NCBI RefSeq assembly: GCF_023704175.1
Contig: NZ_CP084530.1
Coordinates: 3,177,501-3,241,500, forward strand
Reading direction: 5' to 3'
Source: Paenibacillus sp. YPG26
GTDB taxonomy: Bacteria; Bacillota; Bacilli; Paenibacillales; Paenibacillaceae
Length of the DNA: 64,000 nucleotides
The notes below the pieces were generated by a model. The model saw only the letters and a program-made list of their open reading frames with translations, ran no database searches and had not been told where the DNA came from. Each line of letters opens with the position of its first letter. Position 1 is the stretch's first letter. Positions 1-9,313 of the stretch are shown in pieces. Position numbers and translations under genes: made by a program.

Positions 1-1250
1 GCCTTCCTGTCCAGAAATACGGACCACATCTCACTATTCGACTTGGGCGTAACATCAATAGAGATTACAAGTCCCTGCTCTTTGGCCAAAGGCATGAGCT
101 CACGCACGAACTGGGTTACGTTATCCCCATCCTTCGTATATACGTTCTCAAAGTCAATATTAATGCCATCGAGCTGGTACAGCTTCGCATAGTGCAGAAT
201 CTGTACGATGGAGCGCAGCCGGTTCTCAAAGGTGGAGAGGGCTTTGGTCGTCCGGTCCGGATCAAATGCATTGCTGAACAGCGCCCATACCTGCATTTTG
301 TTATCGTGTGCCCATTTCACATACAGCTCGTCAGCTTTGCTTTGGACATTGCCGCTTTCGTCCATGATCTGGAACCAGGTAGGGCTAACAACGTTCACTC
401 CCGGGAGATTACCAATGGTGCCCGGATCAGGCGGCTTCTGATATACAGCTTCCCAGGCAAGATTCACTTTCTTAGAGTTCCACTTTTGACGGGCTCTATT
501 CGGAATCTCCTTAACTCTAGGAACCTTCCTTGTGTCAGTAAGCGTAAGATTCTTCTTGGGGACATACCCTGAATATCCGTTATTCATCTGGATGAATGTC
601 CAATCTCCTACTTTCCGAATCACACGTACTACAGTCCCCGGCGTCATGTCCTGCAGTATAGGTGAATGAATGCTGTCCTCTGCTCTAAGGGAGACGGGGT
701 CGGTGGATGATCCCCCGGTTACTTTTGCCGACTGGATCTCTTCTCCTGCCTTCAACACCAGGACCGCACCTGTAGATTTGTCCTCTGTCCATTCAATTCC
801 GTACACCTGCTTGAGCAAAGATATGGGCAGATACTGTATTCCATCTACAGTTACCGGTGCAAACAGAAGCTTAATCGGCTTATTGTTGAGCTTGGCATCC
901 TTATGATCTATCTTGACATGAACGAGCTCTTTGGAGGTGGTTATGATGACCGACTCGGTCTTCTTCTCATAACGGATATTGGGATCAATCTCCTGCTGGA
1001 TCACCGGCAGCGGCAGCTTGAGACTGTCTCCAGCACCCGCCGCTGAATACTTCATGACTTCCCCCTGTATAAAAATCGGCTTCTTCATCGATCTCCAGTC
1101 GGGCTGGGTATGCTGCCAATTTGGAATAATGAAATACAAGACGGCCAAGGCAATCAAGGCGATGGATACGATGGAAAGAAGCTTACCGGCCCTGGACTTC
1201 CTCCTTCTCCTGCCCGGCCTGATAGATTGTGGGTTCACGCGATTCCTCAA
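1..1250 (-). CDS. GH18-family glycosyl hydrolase with SH3 domain, C-terminus outside window
   Basis: Probable cell-wall or spore-cortex glycosidase anchored outside the membrane. The start is TTG at 1250, eight bases after GGAGGT, and the frame stays open to the window edge (about 416 residues seen). Residues 1-23 are very Arg/Lys-rich, then one membrane segment at about 24-43. A beta-rich domain resembling the copper amine oxidase N-terminal repeat follows (about 75-165), then a bacterial SH3 domain (about 183-235), then the GH18 barrel. The catalytic signature DGINIDFEN is visible at about 361-369, with E368 the expected acid. It resembles the YaaH/YdhD type of Bacillus hydrolases; the exact substrate cannot be told. 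perR and its terminator lie just upstream on the same strand, so it is probably a separate unit. Confidence 0.85.
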   Translation of the reverse strand, partial: MRNRVNPQSIRPGRRRRKSRAGKLLSIVSIALIALAVLYFIIPNWQHTQPDWRSMKKPIFIQGEVMKYSAAGAGDSLKLPLPVIQQEIDPNIRYEKKTESVIITTSKELVHVKIDHKDAKLNNKPIKLLFAPVTVDGIQYLPISLLKQVYGIEWTEDKSTGAVLVLKAGEEIQSAKVTGGSSTDPVSLRAEDSIHSPILQDMTPGTVVRVIRKVGDWTFIQMNNGYSGYVPKKNLTLTDTRKVPRVKEIPNRARQKWNSKKVNLAWEAVYQKPPDPGTIGNLPGVNVVSPTWFQIMDESGNVQSKADELYVKWAHDNKMQVWALFSNAFDPDRTTKALSTFENRLRSIVQILHYAKLYQLDGINIDFENVYTKDGDNVTQFVRELMPLAKEQGLVISIDVTPKSNSEMWSVFLDRK

Positions 1251-1288
1251 TATGCTGTACCTCCGTTAGTTATTGCTTAATTGCTTAA

Positions 1289-1334
1289 TAAAAACAAAAA
1301 AACGTGAAGAACTCCCAAGGGAATTCCGCACGTT
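1289..1334 (-). terminator. Terminator after perR
   Basis: On the minus strand an AACGTGCGGAATTC...GTTCTTCACGTT hairpin is followed by a T-rich run (TTTTTTTGTTTTT). It lies between the perR stop and the GH18 gene. Confidence 0.75.
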
Positions 1335-1350
1335 ATATTGGTCACTGCGC

Positions 1351-1785
1351 TCAGTGTTCCCGGCAATCATCACATACACCATAGAACTCCATCCGGTGTC
1401 CAAACACTCGAAATCCGGTGCTTTCTTCCGCTTTGCGTTCTACTTCTGTCAAAGGTTCATACGAGAAATCCTTTATTTTGCCGCAGGTTCCGCATATCAC
1501 ATGATAGTGATCTGATACATCAGCATCGAACCGGCTGGAATTATCGCCATAAGTGAGTTCACGAACCATGCCAGCCTCAAGAAACATCTTAAGGTTGTTG
1601 TACACTGTCGCTACACTCATACTTGGAAAACGCGGCTCCAATGCCCGGTAAATCTCATCCGCAGTCGGATGTCCCATAGATTCCATCAAAAAAGACAAAA
1701 TGGCGTGACGCTGCGGCGTAATGCGGACACCGTTGATTTTCAGTTGGTCTAGTGCATTCTGAACGCGCGTAGTCATGAAGTCCAC
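1351..1785 (-). CDS. perR: Peroxide-responsive Fur-family repressor PerR
   Basis: Metal-dependent repressor of peroxide-stress genes. The 144-residue protein has the PerR layout: winged helix with RITPQRHAIL and SVATVYNNLK, then the metal and dimer domain. The expected regulatory-metal ligands are all present (H39, D87, H93, H95, D106), and so are the four structural zinc cysteines (C98, C101, C138, C141). The Asp at 106, rather than Glu, favours PerR over Fur or Zur. In the known family, H39 and H93 are the residues oxidised when Fe(II) meets peroxide. A PerR-box-like palindrome sits in its own promoter, pointing to autoregulation. The downstream hairpin closes it as a single-gene unit. Confidence 0.95.
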   Translation of the reverse strand: MDFMTTRVQNALDQLKINGVRITPQRHAILSFLMESMGHPTADEIYRALEPRFPSMSVATVYNNLKMFLEAGMVRELTYGDNSSRFDADVSDHYHVICGTCGKIKDFSYEPLTEVERKAEESTGFRVFGHRMEFYGVCDDCREH

Positions 1786-1811
1786 CGCCTTTATCTACTA
1801 CTTAAGTCCTG

Positions 1812-1826
1812 CTTAAATTATTCTAA
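1812..1826 (-). promoter_or_regulatory. PerR box in the perR promoter
   Basis: The minus-strand sequence TTAGAATAATTTAAG matches the 7-1-7 PerR consensus TTATAATNATTATAA at most positions. It lies just downstream of the predicted transcription start, where a bound repressor would block perR transcription. Confidence 0.6.
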
Positions 1827-1836
1827 CTCTAACTTT

Positions 1837-1866
1837 ATTGTACGTTTACACGAATTCGTTTGTCAA
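1837..1866 (-). promoter_or_regulatory. Sigma-A promoter of perR
   Basis: TTGACA (1861-1866) and TACAAT (1837-1842) are separated by 18 bases, reading toward perR. Confidence 0.65.
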
Positions 1867-1895
1867 CGGAACATGGCACCCGGCGCGGCTGCCAT

Positions 1896-3704
1896 TCAGT
1901 TCGTATATTTGCGGACATTCAGATCACTGTTGCCTTCTACGTCAATTTTATACTTACCTTCCGCAGCCCCGCCCTTGATTGTCATGTTATCAATATCAAA
2001 AGGCAAATTCGTCTTAATCTCCCCATATCCGCTTGACCCCGTTAGAGAGTAATTGCCATGCGCGGGAATCCGCAGATCAATCTCCCCCACTGCACTATAG
2101 ATTGTCCAATCTCCTCCTATAATAGGAGAGCGAATCCGGATTTGACCATTGAGAGACTCTGCCTGCAGTTTGTAATAGACTCCGTCCACAGAAATATTGC
2201 CATTTCTTGTATTGGCGCTTATGTCATCCCCCGCGTGAACGATGGAAATATCACCTATCATGGTATTAAATTTGAGGGGGCCGTAAATATCCATGCCAAT
2301 CATTCTGCCTCCCAAGGTCTCGAAGTCTACCTTCCCTGTTACATTATGAAGCTCGACCCTGCCGCCTAACGTCTTACCCGTAACATCTCCTGTGACCTTA
2401 TTCAAGTAGAGATTCCCCCTACCGGTCTGGAGGGAAATATCCGATACCGCTTCTATATTTACCATAGATATCCCGCCATTGGTGGTACTGATATTGAAGT
2501 CGAATTTGCGGCTCTCTGGAATGACTACCGTAAGGTTCACTCTCGGATGCCGGCTTCCCGAGGCACCATAAGTACGATCTTGCACCGCTATTCCTACCTT
2601 AGCCCCTTCAGAGGTCTGAATGATGGTATCCTTGGCGATGGTCTCAGCATCCTCATCCTGAGCTCTATCGATCCAGATTACAGGTCTCACAATAATATCA
2701 TCCACCGGTGCCCGCTCAATGGCAATTCGTCCATTAATTCCATCGATTCTAACTTCTGAGGTTATGATATCAACAGGAATGAAGATCGGATCCCGGACCT
2801 CCTTATACCCTTTCTCATCGCTAAATTCAGAACCCGCTGCCGTAAGATCAAGGCTGACCCGGTTCCACAGATGCAGGTAGTGATCCTGCTGGGTAATGGC
2901 AAATACGGAGACTCCGAGAATCAAGGAGAGAAGCAGACCACCAAGATCAAATCGGAGCTTTCGATTCTGATTAGGACGCTTGAGCCTTTTCCACAAGATA
3001 AGAGCAATATACTCAATCCCGATCAGGATCAGCATGAGCGGCCACCACTTCAACAACGACAGAAGGTAATCCTGCATGAGCCATTGATCCAGTATAATTA
3101 GGATTCCCAGGGCTATAACCATTAACGAGGCTGTGAAGCGCCCTGTACGGATAAGCCTGCGCTGAAGTTCACGAACAATCATCCATACGCCTGAAATTAT
3201 AAATACAGCGGCTATACAGTACCCTGCATTATACTGAAAGAACCCGTTCAGCCAGACCGGCTTGAGATGGAAGGCAAACACAAGCAGGCCTCCAGCAATG
3301 AGCAGCAATCCAAAACCCAGATGGCTCATAATTTTCTTAGGCTCAGCTGTGTCCTCACGGACATATCTGCTGTTCAATGCGTCGGTATTCTGCAATACAC
3401 TGTACACACTGTAGAAGTATACAACCGGAATCAGAAGCGCCAGTAAAATAAGCAGCGGCACATTAACCCCGAAGCGTACGGAAGAAAAATACAAGATGGC
3501 GGAGACATCAATTACAACTAAATATATTAATCGTATTCCTGTACGAAACATACGCAGATACAGATGACCGAGGCCTGGGAAAAGTGCTGCCAGCAGTCCG
3601 GCAATGAACTTGCGCTTGCGCCGCCTTGGCTTAAAGCCTGGTCTGCTTTTGGCAGATTGACCCGTCACTTCTCCTTCAGACGCGCCCGGAAGGTTCAAGG
3701 ACAT
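1896..3704 (-). CDS. Multi-pass membrane protein with C-terminal DUF4097 domain
   Basis: Function unknown; envelope protein of about 602 residues. The ATG at 3704 is preferred because AAAGGAG sits nine bases before it; an upstream in-frame GTG overlaps that ribosome binding site. The first ~35 residues are polar and basic (PRRRKRK). The next ~240 hold several hydrophobic segments, including pairs of helices resembling LiaI/LiaF-type membrane domains. The last ~300 residues are a beta-helix-like run of short Gly-spaced strands (for example STTNGGISMVNI and TRNGNISVDG), typical of DUF4097 putative adhesins. Family members often sit with cell-envelope stress systems, but no two-component pair is next to it here. 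It stands between the gat operon terminator and perR. Confidence 0.8.
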   Translation of the reverse strand: MSLNLPGASEGEVTGQSAKSRPGFKPRRRKRKFIAGLLAALFPGLGHLYLRMFRTGIRLIYLVVIDVSAILYFSSVRFGVNVPLLILLALLIPVVYFYSVYSVLQNTDALNSRYVREDTAEPKKIMSHLGFGLLLIAGGLLVFAFHLKPVWLNGFFQYNAGYCIAAVFIISGVWMIVRELQRRLIRTGRFTASLMVIALGILIILDQWLMQDYLLSLLKWWPLMLILIGIEYIALILWKRLKRPNQNRKLRFDLGGLLLSLILGVSVFAITQQDHYLHLWNRVSLDLTAAGSEFSDEKGYKEVRDPIFIPVDIITSEVRIDGINGRIAIERAPVDDIIVRPVIWIDRAQDEDAETIAKDTIIQTSEGAKVGIAVQDRTYGASGSRHPRVNLTVVIPESRKFDFNISTTNGGISMVNIEAVSDISLQTGRGNLYLNKVTGDVTGKTLGGRVELHNVTGKVDFETLGGRMIGMDIYGPLKFNTMIGDISIVHAGDDISANTRNGNISVDGVYYKLQAESLNGQIRIRSPIIGGDWTIYSAVGEIDLRIPAHGNYSLTGSSGYGEIKTNLPFDIDNMTIKGGAAEGKYKIDVEGNSDLNVRKYTN

Positions 3705-3810
3705 GTTAGGTGGCTCCTTTCCCACATAATAATTCTCTCTTTGTCTCTCTCCTTATAGATAATACCCGATCCTACTCATGCAAGTAACTTGGAACTCACT
3801 GGAGAAAATA

Positions 3811-3881
3811 AAAATCTCCCAGAAGCGAACATAACAAGGAGCAGGTTCAGTTCCCCTTGTTACATCCCCGCCTGGGAGATT
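3811..3881 (-). terminator. Nested hairpin terminator after the gat operon
   Basis: The outer arms AATCTCCCAG and CTGGGAGATT enclose inner arms AACAAGG and CCTTGTT. On the minus strand the outer stem is followed by TTTTTATTTT. It closes the gatCAB-GNAT transcript. Confidence 0.75.
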
Positions 3882-3904
3882 AAAGCCAGTACCTGGATGA
3901 GCAA

Positions 3905-4363
3905 TCATCCATCCCGCTGCATCAACAAAAGTTCAACACCCAAATCAGCCATATAGGATTTGACAGGATCAAATCCGAATTTCTGGTACAGCTCCATGGC
4001 CGGATGATTCCGTATGCCCGCATTCACCATAAAGTGCCTGATGTGGGGATGATGCTCGAGCACATGCCGCAGCAGCCTGCTTCCAATGCCCTTCCGGAGA
4101 TGATCCGGCTGAACCATCAGCCTGGTAATCATCAGTCTCCCGGGGGAATCTTCCGCCACCGCTATAGCACCAAGCAAGTCCCCGTCATCCGTAATTTCAC
4201 CGTAGAATGTCTCTTCGGATTGTGACAGTGACTCAAAGGTCTCAGGCAAGTGGGGTATTTGCGTCAGCCCAATCGCCGAGGCCTCCAGCCGAAAAGCCAA
4301 GTGCTGAAGCAGCCATACCTGTTCTACCATGTCCAGGTCCTGCAGCGAGATGTTGGATATCAT
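3905..4363 (-). CDS. GNAT-family N-acetyltransferase
   Basis: Acetyl-CoA-dependent acetyltransferase with unknown acceptor. The 152-residue protein carries the GNAT acetyl-CoA motif as RKGIGSRLLR at about 90-99, after the strand RLMITRLMV. The usual C-terminal segment ELYQKFGFDPVK follows. Its ATG starts one base after the gatB stop, so it is almost certainly translated from the gatCAB mRNA, and the terminator lies after it. Nothing in the sequence links it to tRNA amidation; it may just share the transcript. Confidence 0.85.
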   Translation of the reverse strand: MISNISLQDLDMVEQVWLLQHLAFRLEASAIGLTQIPHLPETFESLSQSEETFYGEITDDGDLLGAIAVAEDSPGRLMITRLMVQPDHLRKGIGSRLLRHVLEHHPHIRHFMVNAGIRNHPAMELYQKFGFDPVKSYMADLGVELLLMQRDG

Positions 4364-4364
4364 G

Positions 4365-5804
4365 CTATTGCTTCAAGACATCCACCAGGAGCTTGTTCAC
4401 GAGCCCTGGATTGGCTTTCCCTTTGCTGCGCTTCATCACCTGTCCAACAAGGAACCCAATCGCTTTATCCTTACCGGCTTTGTAATCTTCAACAGATGCA
4501 GGATTCTCGGCAATAACCTCGTTAACGATGGCAAGTATCGCGCCTTCATCGCTAATTTGGACAAGTCCCTGCTCCTCAACGATCGTCTGCGGCAGCTTGC
4601 CGCTGCTGAGCATTTCCTTGAATACAGTCTTCGCAATCTTGCTGCTGATGGTCCCCTTCTCAATAAGCCCGATCATCTCACCCAACCCTTGACCGGTGAG
4701 CTTCACTTCAGACAGCTCCTGACCTGTACTGTTCAAATATCCAAGCAAATCTCCCATAATCCAGTTCGCTACGGACTTGGCATCTGAGGTATAGCTAAGA
4801 CTCTCTTCGAATAGATCAGCCACAGGCTTGGATGAGGTTATTACACCGGCGTCATAGTCCGGAAGCCCAAGCTCATTCGTGTAACGCGCTTTTCGGGCAT
4901 CCGGCAGTTCAGGAATCGTGGCTCTGATCCGGTCTTTCCAATCCTGATCGATATAGATCTTCACCAGATCCGGGTCCGGGAAATAACGATAGTCATGAGC
5001 CTGCTCCTTGCCGCGCATGGACAGGGTCTTGCCTTGGGCTTCGTCCCAGCGGCGGGTCTCCTGAACGATCTCTTCACCTTCATCCAAAGCTTCAGCTTGG
5101 CGGAATTGTTCATATTCCAGACCGCGCTGCACGCCGCGGAAGGAGTTCATGTTCTTGAGCTCCGCTTTGGTGCCAAGCTCCTTCTGCCCGTGAGGACGTA
5201 GGCTGATGTTCGCGTCACAGCGGAGCGAGCCTTCCTCCATTTTGACATCAGATACATCACAGTACTGCATAATTGCGCGCATCTTCTCCAGATAGGCACG
5301 AGCTTCTTCAGGAGAAGAAATCTCCGGCTCGGATACGATCTCAATCAGCGGAGTACCTACCCGGTTAAAGTCTACCAGGGAAGCATATCCCCCATCGACA
5401 TGCGTCAGCTTACCCGCATCTTCTTCCAGGTGCAGACGGGTAATTCCAATTCGCTTTGTGGTTCCGTTCACTTCAATATCGATATAACCATTCAAGCCGA
5501 TCGGCTGATCAAACTGCGAAATTTGATAGGCCTTGGGTGAATCCGGATAGAAGTAGTTCTTCCGGTCAAATTTGCTGACATCACCGATCTCGCAATTCAG
5601 CGCCATCGCCGCCTTGATTGCATAATCTACCGCCTGACGGTTCAGGACAGGCAGCACACCGGGATGTCCCAGACATACGGGACACGTATGCGTGTTGGGG
5701 GGAGCGCCAAATTCCGTAGAGCAGCCGCAGAAGATCTTGGACTTCGTATGCAGCTCCACGTGCACCTCCAGCCCGATCACCGTTTCATATTTCGATGTTG
5801 ACAT
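4365..5804 (-). CDS. gatB: Aspartyl/glutamyl-tRNA amidotransferase subunit B
   Basis: GatB phosphorylates the misacylated Glu or Asp on tRNA and uses ammonia channelled from GatA to make Gln-tRNA(Gln) or Asn-tRNA(Asn). The start is ATG at 5804 after TAGGAGG; the reading frame is open further upstream, but that part overlaps gatA and lacks a good ribosome site. The 479-residue length is normal. The opening [12 protein letters not shown] is the family signature. Four cysteines at about 25-45 (FCGCSTEF and THTCPVCLG) form the zinc site. The C-terminal YqeY-like tail ends [15 protein letters not shown]. Gene order gatC-gatA-gatB is standard for Bacillota. Confidence 0.97.
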   Translation of the reverse strand: MSTSKYETVIGLEVHVELHTKSKIFCGCSTEFGAPPNTHTCPVCLGHPGVLPVLNRQAVDYAIKAAMALNCEIGDVSKFDRKNYFYPDSPKAYQISQFDQPIGLNGYIDIEVNGTTKRIGITRLHLEEDAGKLTHVDGGYASLVDFNRVGTPLIEIVSEPEISSPEEARAYLEKMRAIMQYCDVSDVKMEEGSLRCDANISLRPHGQKELGTKAELKNMNSFRGVQRGLEYEQFRQAEALDEGEEIVQETRRWDEAQGKTLSMRGKEQAHDYRYFPDPDLVKIYIDQDWKDRIRATIPELPDARKARYTNELGLPDYDAGVITSSKPVADLFEESLSYTSDAKSVANWIMGDLLGYLNSTGQELSEVKLTGQGLGEMIGLIEKGTISSKIAKTVFKEMLSSGKLPQTIVEEQGLVQISDEGAILAIVNEVIAENPASVEDYKAGKDKAIGFLVGQVMKRSKGKANPGLVNKLLVDVLKQ

Positions 5805-5829
5805 GGGATACCTCCTAAATACCTCTGTA

Positions 5830-7284
5830 TTATAGAACCGGGCGCTTCTTATGGTGCTCGGTGTGAACTTCGTAAGCGTGAGCGGTTCGCAGAATTGTAC
5901 TCTCATCGAACGCTTTGCCGATAATCTGCAGCCCGACAGGAAGCCCGTCTGCAAATCCGCATGGTACACTCAGCGCAGGAACCCCTGCGAGACTCACCGG
6001 TATGGTCAAAATATCATTCAGATACATCGTAAGCGGATCATCCACCTGTGACCCGAGCGGGAATGCTGTGGTAGGCGCTGTAGGTCCGATAATGACATCG
6101 TATTTCTCGAACGTCTGATCGAAATCTCTCTTGATTAGAGTACGCACCTTCTGGGCTTTCAAATAATAAGCATCATAGTAACCCGAACTGAGCGCATAAG
6201 TTCCCAGCATGATCCGGCGCTTCACCTCAGGGCCAAAGCCCTGGCTTCTGGATTCATGATACAGATCCAGCAGATTGCCGGCATGATCGGCACGAACGCC
6301 ATATCTTACCCCATCGAACCTTGACAGGTTCGAAGATGCCTCGGAAGAGGCCAGCAAATAATAAGCGGCAACCGCATATTCGGTATGCGGCAGGGATACT
6401 TCCTCCCATACAGCCCCAAGGCTTTCAAGCACGCGCAGAGCCTCCAGAACCGCTTCTTTGACTTTCGGATCAACGCCTTCCAGATACTCCTTCGGAACTG
6501 CAATACGCAGCCCTTTGATATCGCCTGTTAATGCGCTGATATAATCCGCAACCTCTACGTTAGCAGAGGTAGAATCCTTGGAATCATAGCCCGCAATAGC
6601 TTGAAGCACGTAAGCCGCATCTTCCACATTCTTCGTGACTGGACCGATCTGATCCAGAGAGGACGCAAAAGCAACCAGGCCGTACCGGGACACGCGTCCA
6701 TAAGTCGGCTTAAGACCGACAACACCGCAGTAGGATGCCGGCTGGCGAATAGATCCGCCTGTATCAGAACCAAGAGTGAAATAAGCTTCGCCCGCGGCAA
6801 CCGCCGCAGCAGAACCACCGCTGGAGCCACCAGGCACACGGCTTAAATCCCAGGGATTGCGGGTAGTCTGGAAGCTGGAGTTCTCATTCGATCCCCCCAT
6901 GGCGAATTCGTCCATGTTCAGCTTGCCAATGGTTACAGTATCGGCCTGCTTCAGCTTAAGCACCGAGGTCGCATCATAGATCGGGTTGTAATTCGACAGG
7001 AACTGGCTTGCACATGTAGTGCGCAGCCCCTCTGTCACCATGTTATCCTTGATTCCGACCGGAAGCCCGAACAGCAGACCCTTCTCTTCGCCTGACACGA
7101 GCTTGTTATCCAGACGTGCCGCCGCAGCGCGCGCTCCCGCCTCATCCAGTGTAAGATAGGCTTGAATCCGCTCATCCCTCTCTCCAATCGCAGTGAAAGC
7201 CTCACCTACCAGATCGGATACGGACAGCTCCTTGGCATGAAGCTTGTTATGTATCTCCTGCAAACGCAAATCAAATAATGACAC
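5830..7284 (-). CDS. gatA: Aspartyl/glutamyl-tRNA amidotransferase subunit A
   Basis: Amidase subunit that hydrolyses glutamine and passes ammonia to GatB. The 484-residue length is normal. The amidase-signature Ser-cis-Ser-Lys triad is complete: K79 in PVGIKDNM, S154 in [11 protein letters not shown] and S178 in [10 protein letters not shown]. It lies 25 bases upstream of gatB and 27 bases downstream of gatC, so the three subunits share one transcript. Confidence 0.97.
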   Translation of the reverse strand: MSLFDLRLQEIHNKLHAKELSVSDLVGEAFTAIGERDERIQAYLTLDEAGARAAAARLDNKLVSGEEKGLLFGLPVGIKDNMVTEGLRTTCASQFLSNYNPIYDATSVLKLKQADTVTIGKLNMDEFAMGGSNENSSFQTTRNPWDLSRVPGGSSGGSAAAVAAGEAYFTLGSDTGGSIRQPASYCGVVGLKPTYGRVSRYGLVAFASSLDQIGPVTKNVEDAAYVLQAIAGYDSKDSTSANVEVADYISALTGDIKGLRIAVPKEYLEGVDPKVKEAVLEALRVLESLGAVWEEVSLPHTEYAVAAYYLLASSEASSNLSRFDGVRYGVRADHAGNLLDLYHESRSQGFGPEVKRRIMLGTYALSSGYYDAYYLKAQKVRTLIKRDFDQTFEKYDVIIGPTAPTTAFPLGSQVDDPLTMYLNDILTIPVSLAGVPALSVPCGFADGLPVGLQIIGKAFDESTILRTAHAYEVHTEHHKKRPVL

Positions 7285-7311
7285 GTTAAAATCCTCCCTT
7301 CAATCTTCCTT

Positions 7312-7599
7312 CTATTCGAGCACGGCCGGCACTTTGAACTGCCCGTCTTCTTCGTCAGGCGCGTTCAGGAATACCTTCTCCGCTGGCAGACTTTCCTTCA
7401 CGACATCCTCGCGCATCACATTGCTGAGATGCAGGACGTGCGTAGTTGCCTCTACTCCGTCTGTATTCAGTTCCTTCAATTTGTCCGCATATTGTAAAAT
7501 GGAGTTAAGCTGTTCTGTGAATGTCTCTTTCTCCTCTTGAGTCAGATTCAATCTTGCCAGCCTCGCTACATGTTCAACATCTTTTGTCTGGATACTCAT
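7312..7599 (-). CDS. gatC: Aspartyl/glutamyl-tRNA amidotransferase subunit C
   Basis: Small stabilising subunit of GatCAB, 95 residues as usual. The N-terminal VEHVARLARLNLTQEE is the family signature, and the C-terminal half carries the LRED-like element NVMREDVV. It is first in the operon, behind AGGAGG and a clear sigma-A promoter about 100 bases upstream. Confidence 0.95.
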   Translation of the reverse strand: MSIQTKDVEHVARLARLNLTQEEKETFTEQLNSILQYADKLKELNTDGVEATTHVLHLSNVMREDVVKESLPAEKVFLNAPDEEDGQFKVPAVLE

Positions 7600-7703
7600 T
7601 TCGGGCGTTCCCTCCTAATGATTTCTGATCGGCCGAGCCTGCTTGATCATTGTACAGCATGTCCATTCTCAAAGTCTGTAGCACAATCCATATAATCCGT
7701 ATA

Positions 7704-7732
7704 ATTATATTGTAGATAAGCCTATATTTCAA
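7704..7732 (-). promoter_or_regulatory. Sigma-A promoter of gatCAB
   Basis: TTGAAA (7727-7732) and a consensus TATAAT (7704-7709) are 17 bases apart. The 5' leader before gatC is about 100 bases, and I see no riboswitch or T-box in it. Confidence 0.75.
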
Positions 7733-7762
7733 TTGGAACCGGCTCCACTTCATCATACCGAA

Positions 7763-7795
7763 CAAAAAAAGAGCCTGCATCCGCAGGCCCTTCTT
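7763..7795 (-). terminator. Terminator after the IDEAL-like gene
   Basis: The stem GGGCCTGC/GCAGGCTC is followed on the minus strand by TTTTTTT. Confidence 0.8.
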
Positions 7796-7798
7796 AAA

Positions 7799-8182
7799 TT
7801 AAATCCAAGCACGCAAATTTACCTGTTTGATAAATTCTGCCTGAGACATAGCTTCCTGTACCGCTTCCTCTTCTTCTTCCGACCGCTCTATCTCCCCATT
7901 CATAACCTGAAGGAAAAGCTTCTCATTATGAGTACTAAGAGCGAAGTCAATCAGCGCTTCACGTTCTACACGATCTACTTCCTGTTGAATCAGAGATTGC
8001 TCTGACTCAATATCGCTCGATGGAACGAAATAATTCCGATTGGTCTTCGGAGATCGGACGACATAATCGAATGCGTTGTCCGGATTACGATCATAAGCAA
8101 TAATATAACCGTATCCTCCGACAGGAAGATTCTGCTCAAAGGCGTCAGCGACGATAATAATTTTCTCTCCTAAACGCAGCAC
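7799..8182 (-). CDS. Small acidic protein with IDEAL-like motif
   Basis: Unknown function; 127 residues, probably cytoplasmic. The N-terminal ~65 residues look like a compact beta domain (GEKIIIVADAF, GGYGYIIAYDR, DYVVRSP). The middle has ALIDFALSTHNEKLF, which resembles the short IDEAL motif found in small Bacillota proteins. A run of glutamates (SEEEEEAV) follows. It is a single gene with its own terminator, between the gat promoter and a small unknown ORF. The IDEAL assignment is a resemblance, not certain. Confidence 0.65.
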   Translation of the reverse strand: MLRLGEKIIIVADAFEQNLPVGGYGYIIAYDRNPDNAFDYVVRSPKTNRNYFVPSSDIESEQSLIQQEVDRVEREALIDFALSTHNEKLFLQVMNGEIERSEEEEEAVQEAMSQAEFIKQVNLRAWI

Positions 8183-8291
8183 CGTCTACCTCCCTGATAT
8201 GATGTTCATGTTATTACATTATCCTACTAAAAATAGATAGGAATGTCCACGAAAAAGGGAGAACGCTGTCGGCTATTTTTTGAACATTATA

Positions 8292-8486
8292 TTAACGTTT
8301 ATAAAAAGAGGCTTTCCGGTAAAGCTCCAGCCTCTCACGCCACGGCTGTGCAATACCCATGCCTGTGTCTGAAGCCCTTCTCCAGCCGGGCATCCGCCCA
8401 TCCGGGGCGGATCGTTCAAGACCCCGATTCCGGGTCCGATCCGTTGCCATCCGCCAATCAAAAGAAGATGTCCTATTAAATTCCAT
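8292..8486 (-). CDS. Possible small basic protein, unknown
   Basis: An ORF of 64 codons with a good GGAGGAG ribosome site. Two ATG codons stand in tandem; the second (8486) has the better spacing. The product is Arg- and Trp-rich (for example SFDWRMATDRTR and PWRERLELYRK), has no membrane segment and matches nothing I recognise. The strong ribosome site is the main support. It lies alone between convergently oriented sequence at 8200 and the hydrolase gene at 8681. Confidence 0.4.
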   Translation of the reverse strand: MEFNRTSSFDWRMATDRTRNRGLERSAPDGRMPGWRRASDTGMGIAQPWRERLELYRKASFYKR

Positions 8487-8680
8487 CATGACTCCTCCAA
8501 TAAAAACACTATATTCAAGGAAAAAAAAGAACGCAAACCGGGATTGATTCCACAGCTTGCGTGCTTCGCGTAGTTAGTAACATTCAATTAACATACATTC
8601 TAGCAAAGGTGATTATGGTTGTCCAGCTTTTTCACACTATTTTGACAAAAGAAAGGCGTAATCTGACATATACCGGATAT

Positions 8681-9310
8681 TCACTGGGACACATAAGGGT
8701 TGTTAGACTTCTCAAAGCCAATCGTGGTCTTGGGTCCATGACCCGGGTAGACCTTAACCTCATCCGGCATGCGGAACAGCTTGCCCTTAATGGAATCATA
8801 TAGATCACGTTCACGGCCGCCAGGCAGATCGGTCCTGCCAATACTCATCTTGAAGAGCACATCGCCTGAGAACAGGTCATCACCTGAAAGAAAGCTCACG
8901 CTTCCGGGAGAATGTCCGGGAGTATGATATACCGTGAACTCATGTCCTATTAGAGTCAGCTTCTGCCCCTCAGCAAGATCAAACTCTGCGGGTGCCGTAG
9001 TTATTGGAGCGGTAACCTCTGTCCAGCGCATCGACCCGTTCAGCTTGGCATTAACCAGCCATTCGGCCTCGAGGGAATGAAGATATACCGGACAGTTCTT
9101 CGCCCGGCGAATCTCATCCACTCCGCCAATATGATCAAAGTGTGCATGGGTCAGCAGGATCGCTTCAATCTCCAGATTCTCAATCCGGCGAATCAGGGCA
9201 GCGGGATTCATTCCAGGGTCAATGATAATGGCTTTATTATCATCCTCTCCCCGGATTAGATAAGCATTAGTCTGCAGGGGGCCTAGGGAAAAGCTCTCGA
9301 TTCTCAGCAT
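8681..9310 (-). CDS. Metallo-beta-lactamase-fold hydrolase (YqgX/glyoxalase II-like)
   Basis: Predicted zinc-dependent thioester hydrolase of the hydroxyacylglutathione-hydrolase-like group. The 209-residue protein has the metal motif LTHAHFDHIGG at about 53-63. The later ligands are in YHTPGHSPGS and DDLFSGDVLF, and the final His is in VYPGHGPKT. It begins LGPLQTNAYLI, as YqgX-type proteins do. It is far shorter at the C-terminus than true glyoxalase II, so glutathione itself is unlikely to be the substrate. It follows the thioredoxin-like gene with three bases between them and probably shares its transcript. Confidence 0.8.
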   Translation of the reverse strand: MLRIESFSLGPLQTNAYLIRGEDDNKAIIIDPGMNPAALIRRIENLEIEAILLTHAHFDHIGGVDEIRRAKNCPVYLHSLEAEWLVNAKLNGSMRWTEVTAPITTAPAEFDLAEGQKLTLIGHEFTVYHTPGHSPGSVSFLSGDDLFSGDVLFKMSIGRTDLPGGRERDLYDSIKGKLFRMPDEVKVYPGHGPKTTIGFEKSNNPYVSQ

Positions 9311-9313
9311 CGC

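Noticed and set aside
7574..7780. A 68-codon minus-strand ORF upstream of gatC
   Set aside because: It covers the gat promoter and has no ribosome site.
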